Origin: Acidobacteriota bacterium
Lineage (GTDB): Bacteria > Acidobacteriota > Terriglobia > Acidiferrales > UBA7541
Direction of reading: 5' to 3'
Assembly (NCBI GenBank): GCA_003165465.1
Contig: PLUM01000051.1
Coordinates: 1 to 42,076, forward strand
DNA length: 42,076 nt
A program made the translations under genes and the position numbers. Below, in pieces: positions 34,584 through 41,968 of this stretch. Below the pieces are notes generated by a model that made no database searches, was not told the DNA's origin, and saw nothing but the letters and a program-made list of their open reading frames with translations. How positions within the stretch are numbered: position 1 is the first letter of the stretch; each line of letters begins with the position of its first letter.

Positions 34584-35975
34584 ATGAAGAAACCCTTTTC
34601 CAGCTCCAAGTTTTTCGAGCGACTGTCGCGCAGGGATCTGCTTCTGGGCGCGTCGTCGGGCGTGGCGGTTACGCTGGCTGGAGCAACGCTTCCGGCCTGG
34701 AGCGAAACCCCGCAGGCCGCCGCGAAGCGCTCCCTCTCTCCCGGGTCTATGCCCAAGGCGTGGTCGTCCGAAGAGTTTCGGCGGCGCTGGCAAAACGTGC
34801 GCCAGGCAATGAAGGAGAATCGTTTCGACTGCCTGATCGTGCCGCAGCACAGCTCGCAGACCATGATTCACGACCGGCAGGATGGTGACGCGGACGTTCA
34901 ATACCTCGCGGGCATTCCGGCCGGATGGGTCATCATCCCGGCGGAAGGCAAGATCACGGCGATTTCCAGCCGTGTCGGGTCGTTGCTCGCGGATAAGCGC
35001 CCGATACCCGGCCTCGTCCTGACCACACTGTTCGCGGAGAACGCTCCGGACATCGAAGTCCGCTTTACGGAGGAAGAAGGCCTGTGGTCGCCCTCGATCA
35101 TCGATTCCCTGAAGGAGAAAAAGTTGGATCGGGCGCGCATCGGCGTCGGCTCCATCGCGAACATCTTTCGCAACACGGAAGGTTCGGTCACTTACACGAC
35201 GTACGACCGCATTCAAAAAGCATTTCCGCAGGCTCAATTCGAATCGGCCGCGGACATCCTATGGCGAATCAAGCTCGTGCATAGCGCCGAGGAGATCGCG
35301 GTTCTTGAAAAAGCCACCGAAGTCAGCGAGGCCGGCGTGCAGGCCATGATGGACACGGCCCGCCCCGGGTCCGTTCATCGCGACGTGTGGCTGAAAATGT
35401 ATGGCGCCATGGTGCAGGCTTCCGGCGAACGCCCCTGGCGATTGAGCATCAGCGCGCGCGGATCGGGGAATGCGAGCTTCGGCTTTCCTCTGGACGATGT
35501 GTTTGCCGGCGGACAAATTCTCGGGCAGGAGTGCTCGGGGTCGGTTCTCGGATACGGCTCACAAGTGAACCACTCGGTGCTGCTCGGCTCGCCTGCACCG
35601 ACGGATTGGGCCCCGGCCGGCCAATACTGTCTCGATCTGTTCCACGAGCTTATGGACCGTGTAGCTCCGGGGAAAAGTGTCAAGGAGTTCTGCGACTTCT
35701 GCGGCGATAAACTGAAGGCTCGTGGTGTCGCCAAACCCGGCGGCGTGCTGATCCACTCCGGCGGCCTGTCCGATCTGCCGCGTTGCGGTCCCGGACGCAT
35801 GGAAGGCGGCGACGATCTGGTGTTCCAGGCCGGCATGGTGTTTGACCTGAAGCCCAGCGTGCCGGTCAAGCAAACCCCTACACCGGCGGAATTCGGCGAT
35901 TCCATCGTAGTGACCGAGAAGGGCGCTCGCCGGCTCGGCAAACGCAAAATGGAGTTGATCACTCTAGGGGCGTAG
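34584..35975 (+). CDS. Tat-exported M24 (pita-bread fold) protein lacking metal ligands
   Basis: A 463-residue protein. The ATG at 34584 has GGAGG 6 bases upstream. A Tat signal (SRRDLLLGASSGVAVTLAG) predicts export in folded form. The N-terminal half (about 65-210) matches the creatinase/prolidase N-domain (RRWQNVRQAMKENRFDCLIV). The C-terminal half matches the M24 fold. The five metal ligands of aminopeptidase P are mostly gone. In the GYxxD position it reads GYGSQVNHS, the LEP motif is FDLKPS, and the last Glu site reads FGDSIVVTE; only the His of HSGGLSD remains. It is therefore more like creatinase, which needs no metal, or a binding protein, than a dipeptidase. Confidence 0.85.
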   Translation: MKKPFSSSKFFERLSRRDLLLGASSGVAVTLAGATLPAWSETPQAAAKRSLSPGSMPKAWSSEEFRRRWQNVRQAMKENRFDCLIVPQHSSQTMIHDRQDGDADVQYLAGIPAGWVIIPAEGKITAISSRVGSLLADKRPIPGLVLTTLFAENAPDIEVRFTEEEGLWSPSIIDSLKEKKLDRARIGVGSIANIFRNTEGSVTYTTYDRIQKAFPQAQFESAADILWRIKLVHSAEEIAVLEKATEVSEAGVQAMMDTARPGSVHRDVWLKMYGAMVQASGERPWRLSISARGSGNASFGFPLDDVFAGGQILGQECSGSVLGYGSQVNHSVLLGSPAPTDWAPAGQYCLDLFHELMDRVAPGKSVKEFCDFCGDKLKARGVAKPGGVLIHSGGLSDLPRCGPGRMEGGDDLVFQAGMVFDLKPSVPVKQTPTPAEFGDSIVVTEKGARRLGKRKMELITLGA

Positions 35976-36218
35976 CCACATCGGAAACGGCCAGCGCAAC
36001 CGGTCAACCGATTGTGTGTATCTACCGGAATTCGGTGGAAATGCGGATTTGGCTTGCAATTATGACGCAGGTCACAGATGCTCACGCGGTTCCCAGTATA
36101 AGGTGCCCTGCAATTTGGGTGGGAACGCAACCAACCCTCGCCGCGCCTATATCTTGCGCTGGGGCTGTGCAAGGGTGTAAATCAATCACGGGAATGCGCT
36201 CAATCAGGAGGCGGCACG

Positions 36219-36692
36219 ATGTGGGAAGCACTGGAACAAATGGGCTGGGTCAAGACATTTGGCAGCACCAGCTGGATGTATGCGAGCGTTTCCGTCATTC
36301 ATTACCTGACGATGTTCTGGTTCATCGGGTCGATGGCGGTCGTGAACTTGCGCGTGATGGGTGTCGCAGCCAGTAAACGCGATCTCAAGGATCTCGCCGC
36401 GCAGATCTATCCCTGGGCATGGACGGGATTGGTGCTGGCCAGCATATCCGGATTTTTCATGTTCTTGACGGACGCGGGAGATTGGGCGCCCGATCCGGTA
36501 TTTCATATCAAGCTGGGGTTGATCGTCACGTCCATCGCGTTCGCCATCTTCGTGCAGCGCGGCGTGCCGAAGTGGGCGTCGGAACCAAAAATGCCGACCT
36601 CGGCAAAAGTCATTGCCGGGATTGCGCTGCTGCTGTGGATTCTGACCATTCTGAGCGCGTCGGAAATTCCCGCAATGGAAGGGCTGGGCTAG
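36219..36692 (+). CDS. small four-helix membrane protein
   Basis: A 157-residue integral membrane protein with four predicted helices, near 22-45 (SVSVIHYLTMFWFIGSMAVV), 66-88, 93-113 and 130-148. A conserved-looking His sits in helix 1 (VIHYLTMF) and another in helix 3 (FHIKLGLIV). This pattern resembles CopD- or cytochrome-b561-like small membrane proteins (DUF6644-like). GGAGG lies before the ATG. The next gene, 72 bases downstream, has the same design, so they are probably paralogues working as a heterodimer. Heme binding by the His pair is a reasonable guess; function is unknown. Confidence 0.8.
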   Translation: MWEALEQMGWVKTFGSTSWMYASVSVIHYLTMFWFIGSMAVVNLRVMGVAASKRDLKDLAAQIYPWAWTGLVLASISGFFMFLTDAGDWAPDPVFHIKLGLIVTSIAFAIFVQRGVPKWASEPKMPTSAKVIAGIALLLWILTILSASEIPAMEGLG

Positions 36693-36763
36693 GGATTCGC
36701 ACCACCGCGCCGGAAACGAAATAGAGGAAGCCTCAACTCGGAAAGAAAAGAGGACAGCCTGAA

Positions 36764-37249
36764 ATGTACGGACTACTTGTGGGTTTTGCGAAATGGCTCG
36801 AAGGAACTCCGTGGGGGATTGGGGTCCGCACGTCGCTCTGGGCGTATCCCTTCACCCAACTGGTTCATTTCACCGGCCTGTCCATCTGGCTGGGGACAAA
36901 TCTGGCGCTGGATTTGCGGCTCGTCGGGCTTGGAAAGAAGCGCGAAACTGCCGCGCAGCTTCGGGACGATTTGTTCGCGTGGAATTGGATCGGCTTCTGC
37001 ATCGTGCTGCTCGGGGGATTGCTTCTGTTTTCCGCGAGCGCGACAACATTTCTGGTCAACGTGGCGTTCCGCTGGAAGCTGGGCGTTTTCGTTCCCCTGG
37101 CGCTACTCTGGCACATTTTCGTGCAGTGGAAGGCTCGGGACTGGGGCGTCACGGAAAATACGCCGGCGATTGCAAAATTCGCGGGCCTGGCCGAAATTCT
37201 GCTTTGGATTTGCGTGATCTGGTGGGCCGTCCAAATTCCGAACCACTAA
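36764..37249 (+). CDS. small four-helix membrane protein, paralogue of the previous gene
   Basis: A 161-residue membrane protein with four predicted helices. Helix 1 carries a His in the same place as its neighbour (PFTQLVHFTGLSIWLGTNLAL against SVIHYLTMFWFIGSMAVVNL). The third helix segment has FRWKLGVFVPLALLWHIFVQ, with a His near its end. LDLRLVGLGKK after helix 1 matches VNLRVMGVAASK in the upstream gene. It is transcribed with its paralogue after a 71-base gap. It is probably a partner subunit; the reaction is unknown. Confidence 0.8.
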   Translation: MYGLLVGFAKWLEGTPWGIGVRTSLWAYPFTQLVHFTGLSIWLGTNLALDLRLVGLGKKRETAAQLRDDLFAWNWIGFCIVLLGGLLLFSASATTFLVNVAFRWKLGVFVPLALLWHIFVQWKARDWGVTENTPAIAKFAGLAEILLWICVIWWAVQIPNH

Positions 37250-37273
37250 CCTATTCGATTCTTCCGTGGTTTT

Positions 37274-37347
37274 GGTGGCGCGGGCTCCAGCCTGCGGGGT
37301 TTACCACGCGCAGAGCCTAAATCCCGCAGGCTGAAGCGCGTGCTACT
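37274..37347. repeat. divergent inverted repeat of the GTAGC family
   Basis: ggtggcgcgggctccagcct faces ggctgaagcgcgtgctac across a short loop; arms are imperfect. It resembles the GTAGCGCC family in its ends and the aggct/agcct family in its middle. Confidence 0.55.
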
Positions 37348-37481
37348 ATGCCGCCGATATTTTCTGATATACTCGCGGCTTGGTTTTGGAGGGCCGGACA
37401 ATTTTCGTAATCCAAAACCATGATCTCTAACTCAGTGCCGGGTTCCGTGCCAGGCTCTGCCCTTTTTATCGAGGCGTTTGC

Positions 37482-38675
37482 ATGAGTGATATTGCGATCG
37501 TGGGTGGAGGACCGGCCGGCAGTATGTGCGGGGAGCGGCTGGCTCGCTCCGGCCATAACGTCACTATTTACGATGAACACCTGGCCTGGGAAAAGCCGTG
37601 CGGCGGTGGCCTCACGCATAAGGCCATTCGGGCGTATCCCTTCCTGCTGAACGGCCCTCATCCCAAAAAACTCATTCACACGGTTGAGCTGATTTCCAGC
37701 AAAGGCCATCGCGCGCGCCTGGCGCTGGATCAGCCGATCGTCGTCTATTCGAGAACGGTGCTGAACGGGCTTCTGCTGGATCGCGCGGAAGCCGCGGGCT
37801 GCCGCGTGATTCGGTCTCGCGTGAATCAATTAGACACGGCCGGGGAACGCGCCAAACTGACGGCCGGCGAATCGCAGGTCGAAGCCGACTTCGTGGTGGT
37901 TGCCGCGGGCGCGCGCAATTCCCTGTTGCCGGGCACGCGGCCGCTTGCGCGCAATGACCTGGAAATGACGCTCGGTTATTTCGTGCCGGCGCAGGCCGAT
38001 AGAATTTGCGTGAAATTCCTGCAACATTTCGAGGGCTACCTGTGGTCGTTCCCCCGCTGCGATCATCTCTCCGTTGGAATTTGCGGCAGCATGTCGCAAC
38101 ACACGAGCCAGGAACTCCGCCGCCACCTTCATGCGTTCATGGATAGCGAGGGCATTTCGCGCGAGGGTGCGCGATTCTACAGCCACGTACTGCCATCGCC
38201 TCAGAAGCAAACGCTTTCGTCTCGCAGGGTCGTCGGGCGAAACTGGGCCTTGGTGGGCGACGCCGCCGCCTGGGTCGATCCCATCACCGGCGAAGGGCTG
38301 TACTACGCGCTGCGCTCGGGCGAACTGCTGGCGGAATCGCTGATCGCCCGGAAGCCCGCCGAATATCCCGCGCGGATTCGCAAAGCGTTTTCCACCGACC
38401 TCGAATTTGCCACGCGCATTGCGCGGCGCTTCTACCGGGGGCATTTCCTCGGCGGAGCGGTGGCGACGCGCATGATTCAGTTCATTGAGCGCAGCCCGAC
38501 GTTTCGCGCGCTGATGGCCGACGTCTTCGCCGGCTCGCAAAACTATTGCAGTCTGAAACGCCGCCTGTGGGCGCAGTGCGGCACCACACTCACCGAAGTC
38601 GTGGGAAGCCTCCTGAAAAACCGGCCATCCCTCGCAAAGAACCCGTCAACGGCAGGTTCGGAGAACCTGCAATGA
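37482..38675 (+). CDS. FAD-dependent oxidoreductase, geranylgeranyl-reductase/halogenase type
   Basis: A 397-residue flavoprotein. The N-terminal Rossmann motif IVGGGPAGSMCGERLA (5-20) binds FAD. The second FAD motif, ALVGDAAAWVDPITGEGLYYA, lies near 257-276. The PCGGGLTHKA motif at about 44-53 is typical of geranylgeranyl reductases and related flavin enzymes. No WxWxIP halogenase motif is seen, which favours a reductase or hydroxylase acting on a hydrophobic substrate. The stop overlaps the start of the thioesterase gene (ATGA at 38672-38675), so the two are made together and may act in one lipid or polyketide-like pathway. Confidence 0.85.
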   Translation: MSDIAIVGGGPAGSMCGERLARSGHNVTIYDEHLAWEKPCGGGLTHKAIRAYPFLLNGPHPKKLIHTVELISSKGHRARLALDQPIVVYSRTVLNGLLLDRAEAAGCRVIRSRVNQLDTAGERAKLTAGESQVEADFVVVAAGARNSLLPGTRPLARNDLEMTLGYFVPAQADRICVKFLQHFEGYLWSFPRCDHLSVGICGSMSQHTSQELRRHLHAFMDSEGISREGARFYSHVLPSPQKQTLSSRRVVGRNWALVGDAAAWVDPITGEGLYYALRSGELLAESLIARKPAEYPARIRKAFSTDLEFATRIARRFYRGHFLGGAVATRMIQFIERSPTFRALMADVFAGSQNYCSLKRRLWAQCGTTLTEVVGSLLKNRPSLAKNPSTAGSENLQ

Positions 38676-39085
38676 CCCAGCACAATCCGGCAAGGATCGA
38701 ACCCGGCCTCGAAGGGTTCTGCCAAAGAATTGTGCCTCGGGAATGGACCCTAGCGCATATAGACCCGAGCCTGCCCGCCGTCTTTTCCACTCCGGCCATG
38801 ATCGGGATTATGGAAATGGCCTGCACGCGCGCTGTCAGGAACCGGCTTCCGGCGGGCGCCATCACCGTGGGCGTGCGCATCGAGGTGGATCATCTGAAGT
38901 CGGTGCCTGCCGGAGCCACGGTGGTTGCCGTTTCAAAACTCGTGAAAGTCGATGGGCGGAAACTGATCTTCGAGGTGGAAGTCCGAAGCGGAACGGACAT
39001 CATCGGGCGAGGACATGTATTTCACACCATCGTCCGGCACTCTCGACTTATCGGCATCACCGCGGAAAAACCGGCTTCGCGCTGA
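38672..39085 (+). CDS. hot-dog fold thioesterase
   Basis: A 137-residue single hot-dog domain, with the start fixed by the ATGA overlap with the reductase gene. The FSTPAMIGIMEMACTRAVRN segment is the central helix region typical of FlK-type acyl-CoA thioesterases. It contains a Thr-Pro and a Glu in the positions used by that group. GVRIEVDHLKSVPAGATVV and FEVEVRSG are the core strands, and GRGHVFHTIVRH near the end supplies His residues. It probably splits an acyl-thioester produced or used by the coupled flavoenzyme. The exact substrate is unknown. Confidence 0.85.
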   Translation: MTQHNPARIEPGLEGFCQRIVPREWTLAHIDPSLPAVFSTPAMIGIMEMACTRAVRNRLPAGAITVGVRIEVDHLKSVPAGATVVAVSKLVKVDGRKLIFEVEVRSGTDIIGRGHVFHTIVRHSRLIGITAEKPASR

Positions 39086-39222
39086 AGTCGCCACGCCCAA
39101 CACACCACGACGACCAACAAGTTTTTCAATAAATTGGGAATCAGACTAGAACGCGTTGGATAGCCTGGCGGAAAATCCTCGCCTCTGAAGAGGCGGGCTA
39201 CACCAATGCGCAAACACTGTAG

Positions 39223-39252
39223 CCCGGGTCTTCAGACCCGGGGCTTTTTTTT
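39223..39252 (+). terminator. intrinsic terminator of the reductase-thioesterase pair
   Basis: cccgggtc and gacccggg form a perfect 8-bp stem with a ttca loop, followed by gc and eight T residues (39245-39252). It lies 138 bases after the thioesterase stop and points the right way. The preceding cgggctaca/tgtagcccg pair is an overlapping alternative hairpin. Confidence 0.8.
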
Positions 39253-39334
39253 GCGGAGTTCGAGAATTCATCTTCCGAGGACAACATCTCGCGGCGATTC
39301 TCAATGGATTTCAAATTGGCTTCTGCAACGGTTT

Positions 39335-39754
39335 TCAGTATACGGAACGCCGCTGCACAATTTTTCGCGGAGGTGGAGGAGGAATTACGGCGGCCATCTT
39401 GCGAATCATGGCCAGAACCAGGCGCTTATCGCCGTCGGAAAGCGTGGTGCTGTATTTTTTGATTTCCGAAAGGAAGCGGATTTCGTCCTCGGAAAGTTCG
39501 CCCAGCATCTTCTGGGTATCGCGGTCGCGCGACGTCTCCGCGCCCGGAAAAAAATCGGCCAGAGCGATTTCCATGGCCTCGGCGATCTTGGCGAGAGTTT
39601 CGAGCGAAGGCACGGTGTGGCCGTTCTCCACGCGGGAAAGATAGCAGCGCAACAGGCCGGTTCGCCGTTCGATATCGCCCTGGGAAAGCCCCCGCTGTCC
39701 CCGGTAACTTCGAATTACTTCTCCGATGTTTACTTTCGGCTTTTCTTTGGGCAC
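39335..39754 (-). CDS. XRE-family transcriptional regulator
   Basis: A 139-residue protein if begun at the GTG at 39754 (VPKEKPKVNIGEV), with AGAAGG upstream; a TTG at 39811 would add 19 residues and cannot be excluded. Residues about 8-68 form a lambda-repressor-type helix-turn-helix (IGEVIRSYRGQRGLSQGDIERRTGLLRCYLSRVENG in pieces). The helical C-terminal domain (LGELSEDEIRFLSEIKKYST) may mediate dimerisation, and the end is a Pro-rich basic tail (PPPPPRKIVQRR). It is divergent from the FGE-like gene by about 200 bases. The target is unknown. Confidence 0.88.
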   Translation of the reverse strand: MPKEKPKVNIGEVIRSYRGQRGLSQGDIERRTGLLRCYLSRVENGHTVPSLETLAKIAEAMEIALADFFPGAETSRDRDTQKMLGELSEDEIRFLSEIKKYSTTLSDGDKRLVLAMIRKMAAVIPPPPPRKIVQRRSVY

Positions 39755-39962
39755 GAGATCGGCACCTTCTTGACTCAGCGGTATCTTACGCAGTACAGCA
39801 ACAGCACGCAAGAGGTTTCTTTGCTTTTGCGAACGCAGCGCGCCGGAAACAAGTGTGCGCTATGATACGAAGTTCGGATTTGCGAAACTTATCGCAAAGA
39901 TTCTCGAAGAAATATCCTACAAGCGGAATTGGAAAACCGGCGATTGCCGAGGCGGCACACTC

Positions 39963-40682
39963 ATGGCAGCCCCAAATCTTCGGCCCGACCCAGGCTCGGA
40001 ACCAGCCATGCGGCGCATTCCCGAAGGATGGTTCCAGATGGGCTGCGACGCGGGCCGCGACGACGAAAAACCCGCGCATCGCGTATGGGTCGATGCGTTT
40101 GAACTCGCCGCGTTCCAGACGACAAACGCGGAATACGCGCGCTTTCTGGAAGATGCGCGCCATCCGCGGCCTTCGCTATGGGACGATCCGAACTTCAACC
40201 ATCCCCGCCAGCCGGTCGTCGCGGTTTCCTGGTTCGATGCCAGCGCCTACTGCGAGTGGTTGAGCCGCGCATATGGAAAATCCTACCGGCTCCCGACCGA
40301 AGCCGAATGGGAACGCGCCGCACGCGGCGGCCGGGAAAATGAAATGTATCCCTGGGGCAACTGCGCGCCTGAAGAAATTCCCGATTACGCGAGCCGCTGG
40401 AAATCGGGCCCCGAGCCCGTGGGATTGTATGCGCCCAACGCGTACGGCCTCTACAATCCAAGCGACAACGTACATGAATGGTGCGCCGACTGGTACGACG
40501 CCGCCTACTATTCCGTTTCACCGGAGCGCAATCCGCAAGGGCCGCCATCTTCCAACCGACGCGCGTCACGCGGCGGCTCGTGGCGCCATCACATCAAGGT
40601 CACGCGAACGTCGGCCCGATCCAGCATTCCTCCGGAATTAAAATACGCCGATTACGGTTTTCGCGTGGCCGTAAACTTGTAG
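39963..40682 (+). CDS. FGE/SUMF1-fold protein without catalytic cysteines
   Basis: A 239-residue protein counted from the ATG at 39963; starts further up in the open frame (39855) or at 40008 are possible. It has the formylglycine-generating-enzyme fold: IPEGWFQMGCD, VWVDAFELAAFQTTNAEYARFL in pieces, PVVAVSWFDASAYCEWLS, YRLPTEAEWERAARGG, YPWGN, NVHEWCADWYD, SRGGSW and YGFRVAV. At the active-site segment it reads RGGSWRHHIKVTRTSAR, so both catalytic cysteines of true FGE are missing. It is therefore probably not a sulfatase-activating enzyme but one of the many FGE-fold proteins with binding or other oxidase roles. No sulfatase gene is adjacent. Confidence 0.88.
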   Translation: MAAPNLRPDPGSEPAMRRIPEGWFQMGCDAGRDDEKPAHRVWVDAFELAAFQTTNAEYARFLEDARHPRPSLWDDPNFNHPRQPVVAVSWFDASAYCEWLSRAYGKSYRLPTEAEWERAARGGRENEMYPWGNCAPEEIPDYASRWKSGPEPVGLYAPNAYGLYNPSDNVHEWCADWYDAAYYSVSPERNPQGPPSSNRRASRGGSWRHHIKVTRTSARSSIPPELKYADYGFRVAVNL

Positions 40683-41036
40683 CGCGCGTTTTCCCTGAGA
40701 AACTTAGCCAGTAGCACAGGCTTTATAGCCTGCGTGGCAACTGGAAACTCTTTGTACGGCACGGCTTCAGCCGTGCCGTAAAGTCCGGGAAATCATTGCG
40801 GCTTTAGCCGCTGGCTCTTTCGGAATCGAGTTGGCGCACAACCTGTGAAGCCTGTGCGGGCGGGTAAGTGCGATCGTTGTTTGTCCGCGACGGACCCGCC
40901 CTTCGCACAAAACGCGAAGGATGGGGCACCCGGGAAAAACTCAAGTCAAAAGAACACAGGCTGAAGCCTGTGCTACTAAAACCCATTCTGAACCGATTTT
41001 TTCCGCAGCCTGTAAAACCCGTGACCCCACATATCG
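40683..41036. repeat. 354-bp gap filled with palindromic repeats
   Basis: Contains gtagcacaggctttatagcc (40711-40730), a perfect 26-bp hairpin at 40755-40780 (tacggcacggct/agccgtgccgta), and the reverse-oriented copy of the 32678 repeat at 40891-40934. It also has cacaggct/agcctgtg at 40955-40972, followed by gctac. The first and last form an inverted pair. No gene is supported. Confidence 0.65.
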
Positions 41037-41510
41037 TTATTTCGCGGGTGCGGATTGTTGTGGCATGGGAGAGCCTTGCGCGAGGACAACTTTCCAGTCT
41101 CCATTCTGTTTTGCGAAGACGCGGAGGAATCGATACTCGCCGCCAAATGCGCGGCCCTTATCCTGGCCATCGACGGTCACATGCTCAGTCAGGATGGCTA
41201 CGTCTCCGTAAAAGCGCACCTGCGTTTCACGCGCGTTGTGCACCTTGAGCGTGCGGTCGGTCCTCTTCAAGTTTTCAAGTTGCTGGGCTTTGTTCAACAA
41301 TTGTCCCTGCGGATTGAGAGCGAAGAAATCGTCCGCCAAAATTTTGTCCAAATAGGCCATGTCGCGATTCTCTTCCGCCTCGATATAGCGGTTTCTGAAT
41401 TCGACCAGCTCCTGCACGGCCTTGTCGTTTTTGGCCGCTGGCGCCTGTGCGTGAGCGAGCCATGGCAAGACCAGGAACGCCGCCAGCAACGCGATGCGAG
41501 TATGTTTCAT
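41037..41510 (-). CDS. exported NTF2-like (SnoaL/DUF4440) protein
   Basis: A 157-residue protein with a signal peptide (MKHTRIALLAAFLVLPWLAHA, cleaved after AHA) and AGAGG about 6 bases before the ATG. Residues about 33-145 match the NTF2-like cone fold of the DUF4440 type: helices ELVEFRNRYIEAEENRDMAYLDKILADDF in pieces, then the sheet with GDVAILTEHVTVDG and FLRVFAKQNGDWKVVLAQGS. Such secreted proteins are common in acidobacteria and may bind or convert small molecules. No catalytic residues can be assigned. It is the last ordinary gene before the tRNA-Leu scar. Confidence 0.85.
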   Translation of the reverse strand: MKHTRIALLAAFLVLPWLAHAQAPAAKNDKAVQELVEFRNRYIEAEENRDMAYLDKILADDFFALNPQGQLLNKAQQLENLKRTDRTLKVHNARETQVRFYGDVAILTEHVTVDGQDKGRAFGGEYRFLRVFAKQNGDWKVVLAQGSPMPQQSAPAK

Positions 41511-41597
41511 AACACAACCTCTTTCCGGATTTTTCCCACATTGAATGACTGCCTAAGGCTTACAAATACTCTCAATAAATGTTGGTGAAATTAAAGC

Positions 41598-41653
41598 TGG
41601 TGCCGGAAGAGGGAGTCGAACCCACACGTCCTTGCGAACAACGGATTTTGAGT
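41598..41653 (-). pseudogene. orphan 3' half of tRNA-Leu (CAA), probable att site
   Basis: On the minus strand this reads from the anticodon loop CTCAAAA through TCCGT, a long variable arm, the T arm GGGTTCGACTCCC and acceptor strand CTTCCGGC to an encoded CCA. The 5' half is missing. A whole gene would continue with the pairing stem ACGGA, but the sequence changes exactly at the loop-stem border. This is the usual shape of the att copy left at the far end of an element integrated into a tRNA gene. Confidence 0.8.
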
Positions 41654-41710
41654 GCAATGTATGTGCTTGTACTCAACTGCAATAAAACGACTTCTGTTTT
41701 TATAATGTGA

Positions 41711-41734
41711 AACTGTGTAAGTAACTGTGTAAGT
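41711..41734 (+). repeat. tandem 12-bp repeat near the att scar
   Basis: aactgtgtaagt occurs twice in a row (41711-41722 and 41723-41734), about 60 bases inside the putative element. The position fits integrase arm-type binding sites; binding is inferred. Confidence 0.55.
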
Positions 41735-41968
41735 GCTCCGTCGTTTTAAAATCTATCTCCAAATCAGAATTCGCCTGCGCAAAGTATCAAAGAATGATCC
41801 TTTGCGACAGTGAATTCAGAGTCTGAGCTGTGCAACCCTGGTTTTACACTTCGCGTAGGATGCGTTCAGTACCGATCACCCTGAAGTCGCCATGCGCAGG
41901 GCTCGCGTTGCCGGAGAATCCGTGTAGCAAAATTATCCAGCTTTCCCCCCATGCGGAGCACACAGATT

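Larger units (their letters stand above)
41511..41968. other. 458-bp gap: att scar and element edge
   Basis: Holds the 3' half of a tRNA-Leu gene (41598-41653) and a tandem 12-bp repeat (41711-41734). After about 41654 the sequence becomes A/T-rich and unlike the core. Small open frames on the minus strand here are not supported. Confidence 0.5.

Noticed and set aside
41598..41653. tRNA-Leu interrupted by a group I intron
   Set aside because: The break is at the loop-stem border rather than inside the anticodon, no intron core or 5' tRNA half is visible in the following 420 bases, and the anticodon is CAA, not the UAA type known to carry the intron.
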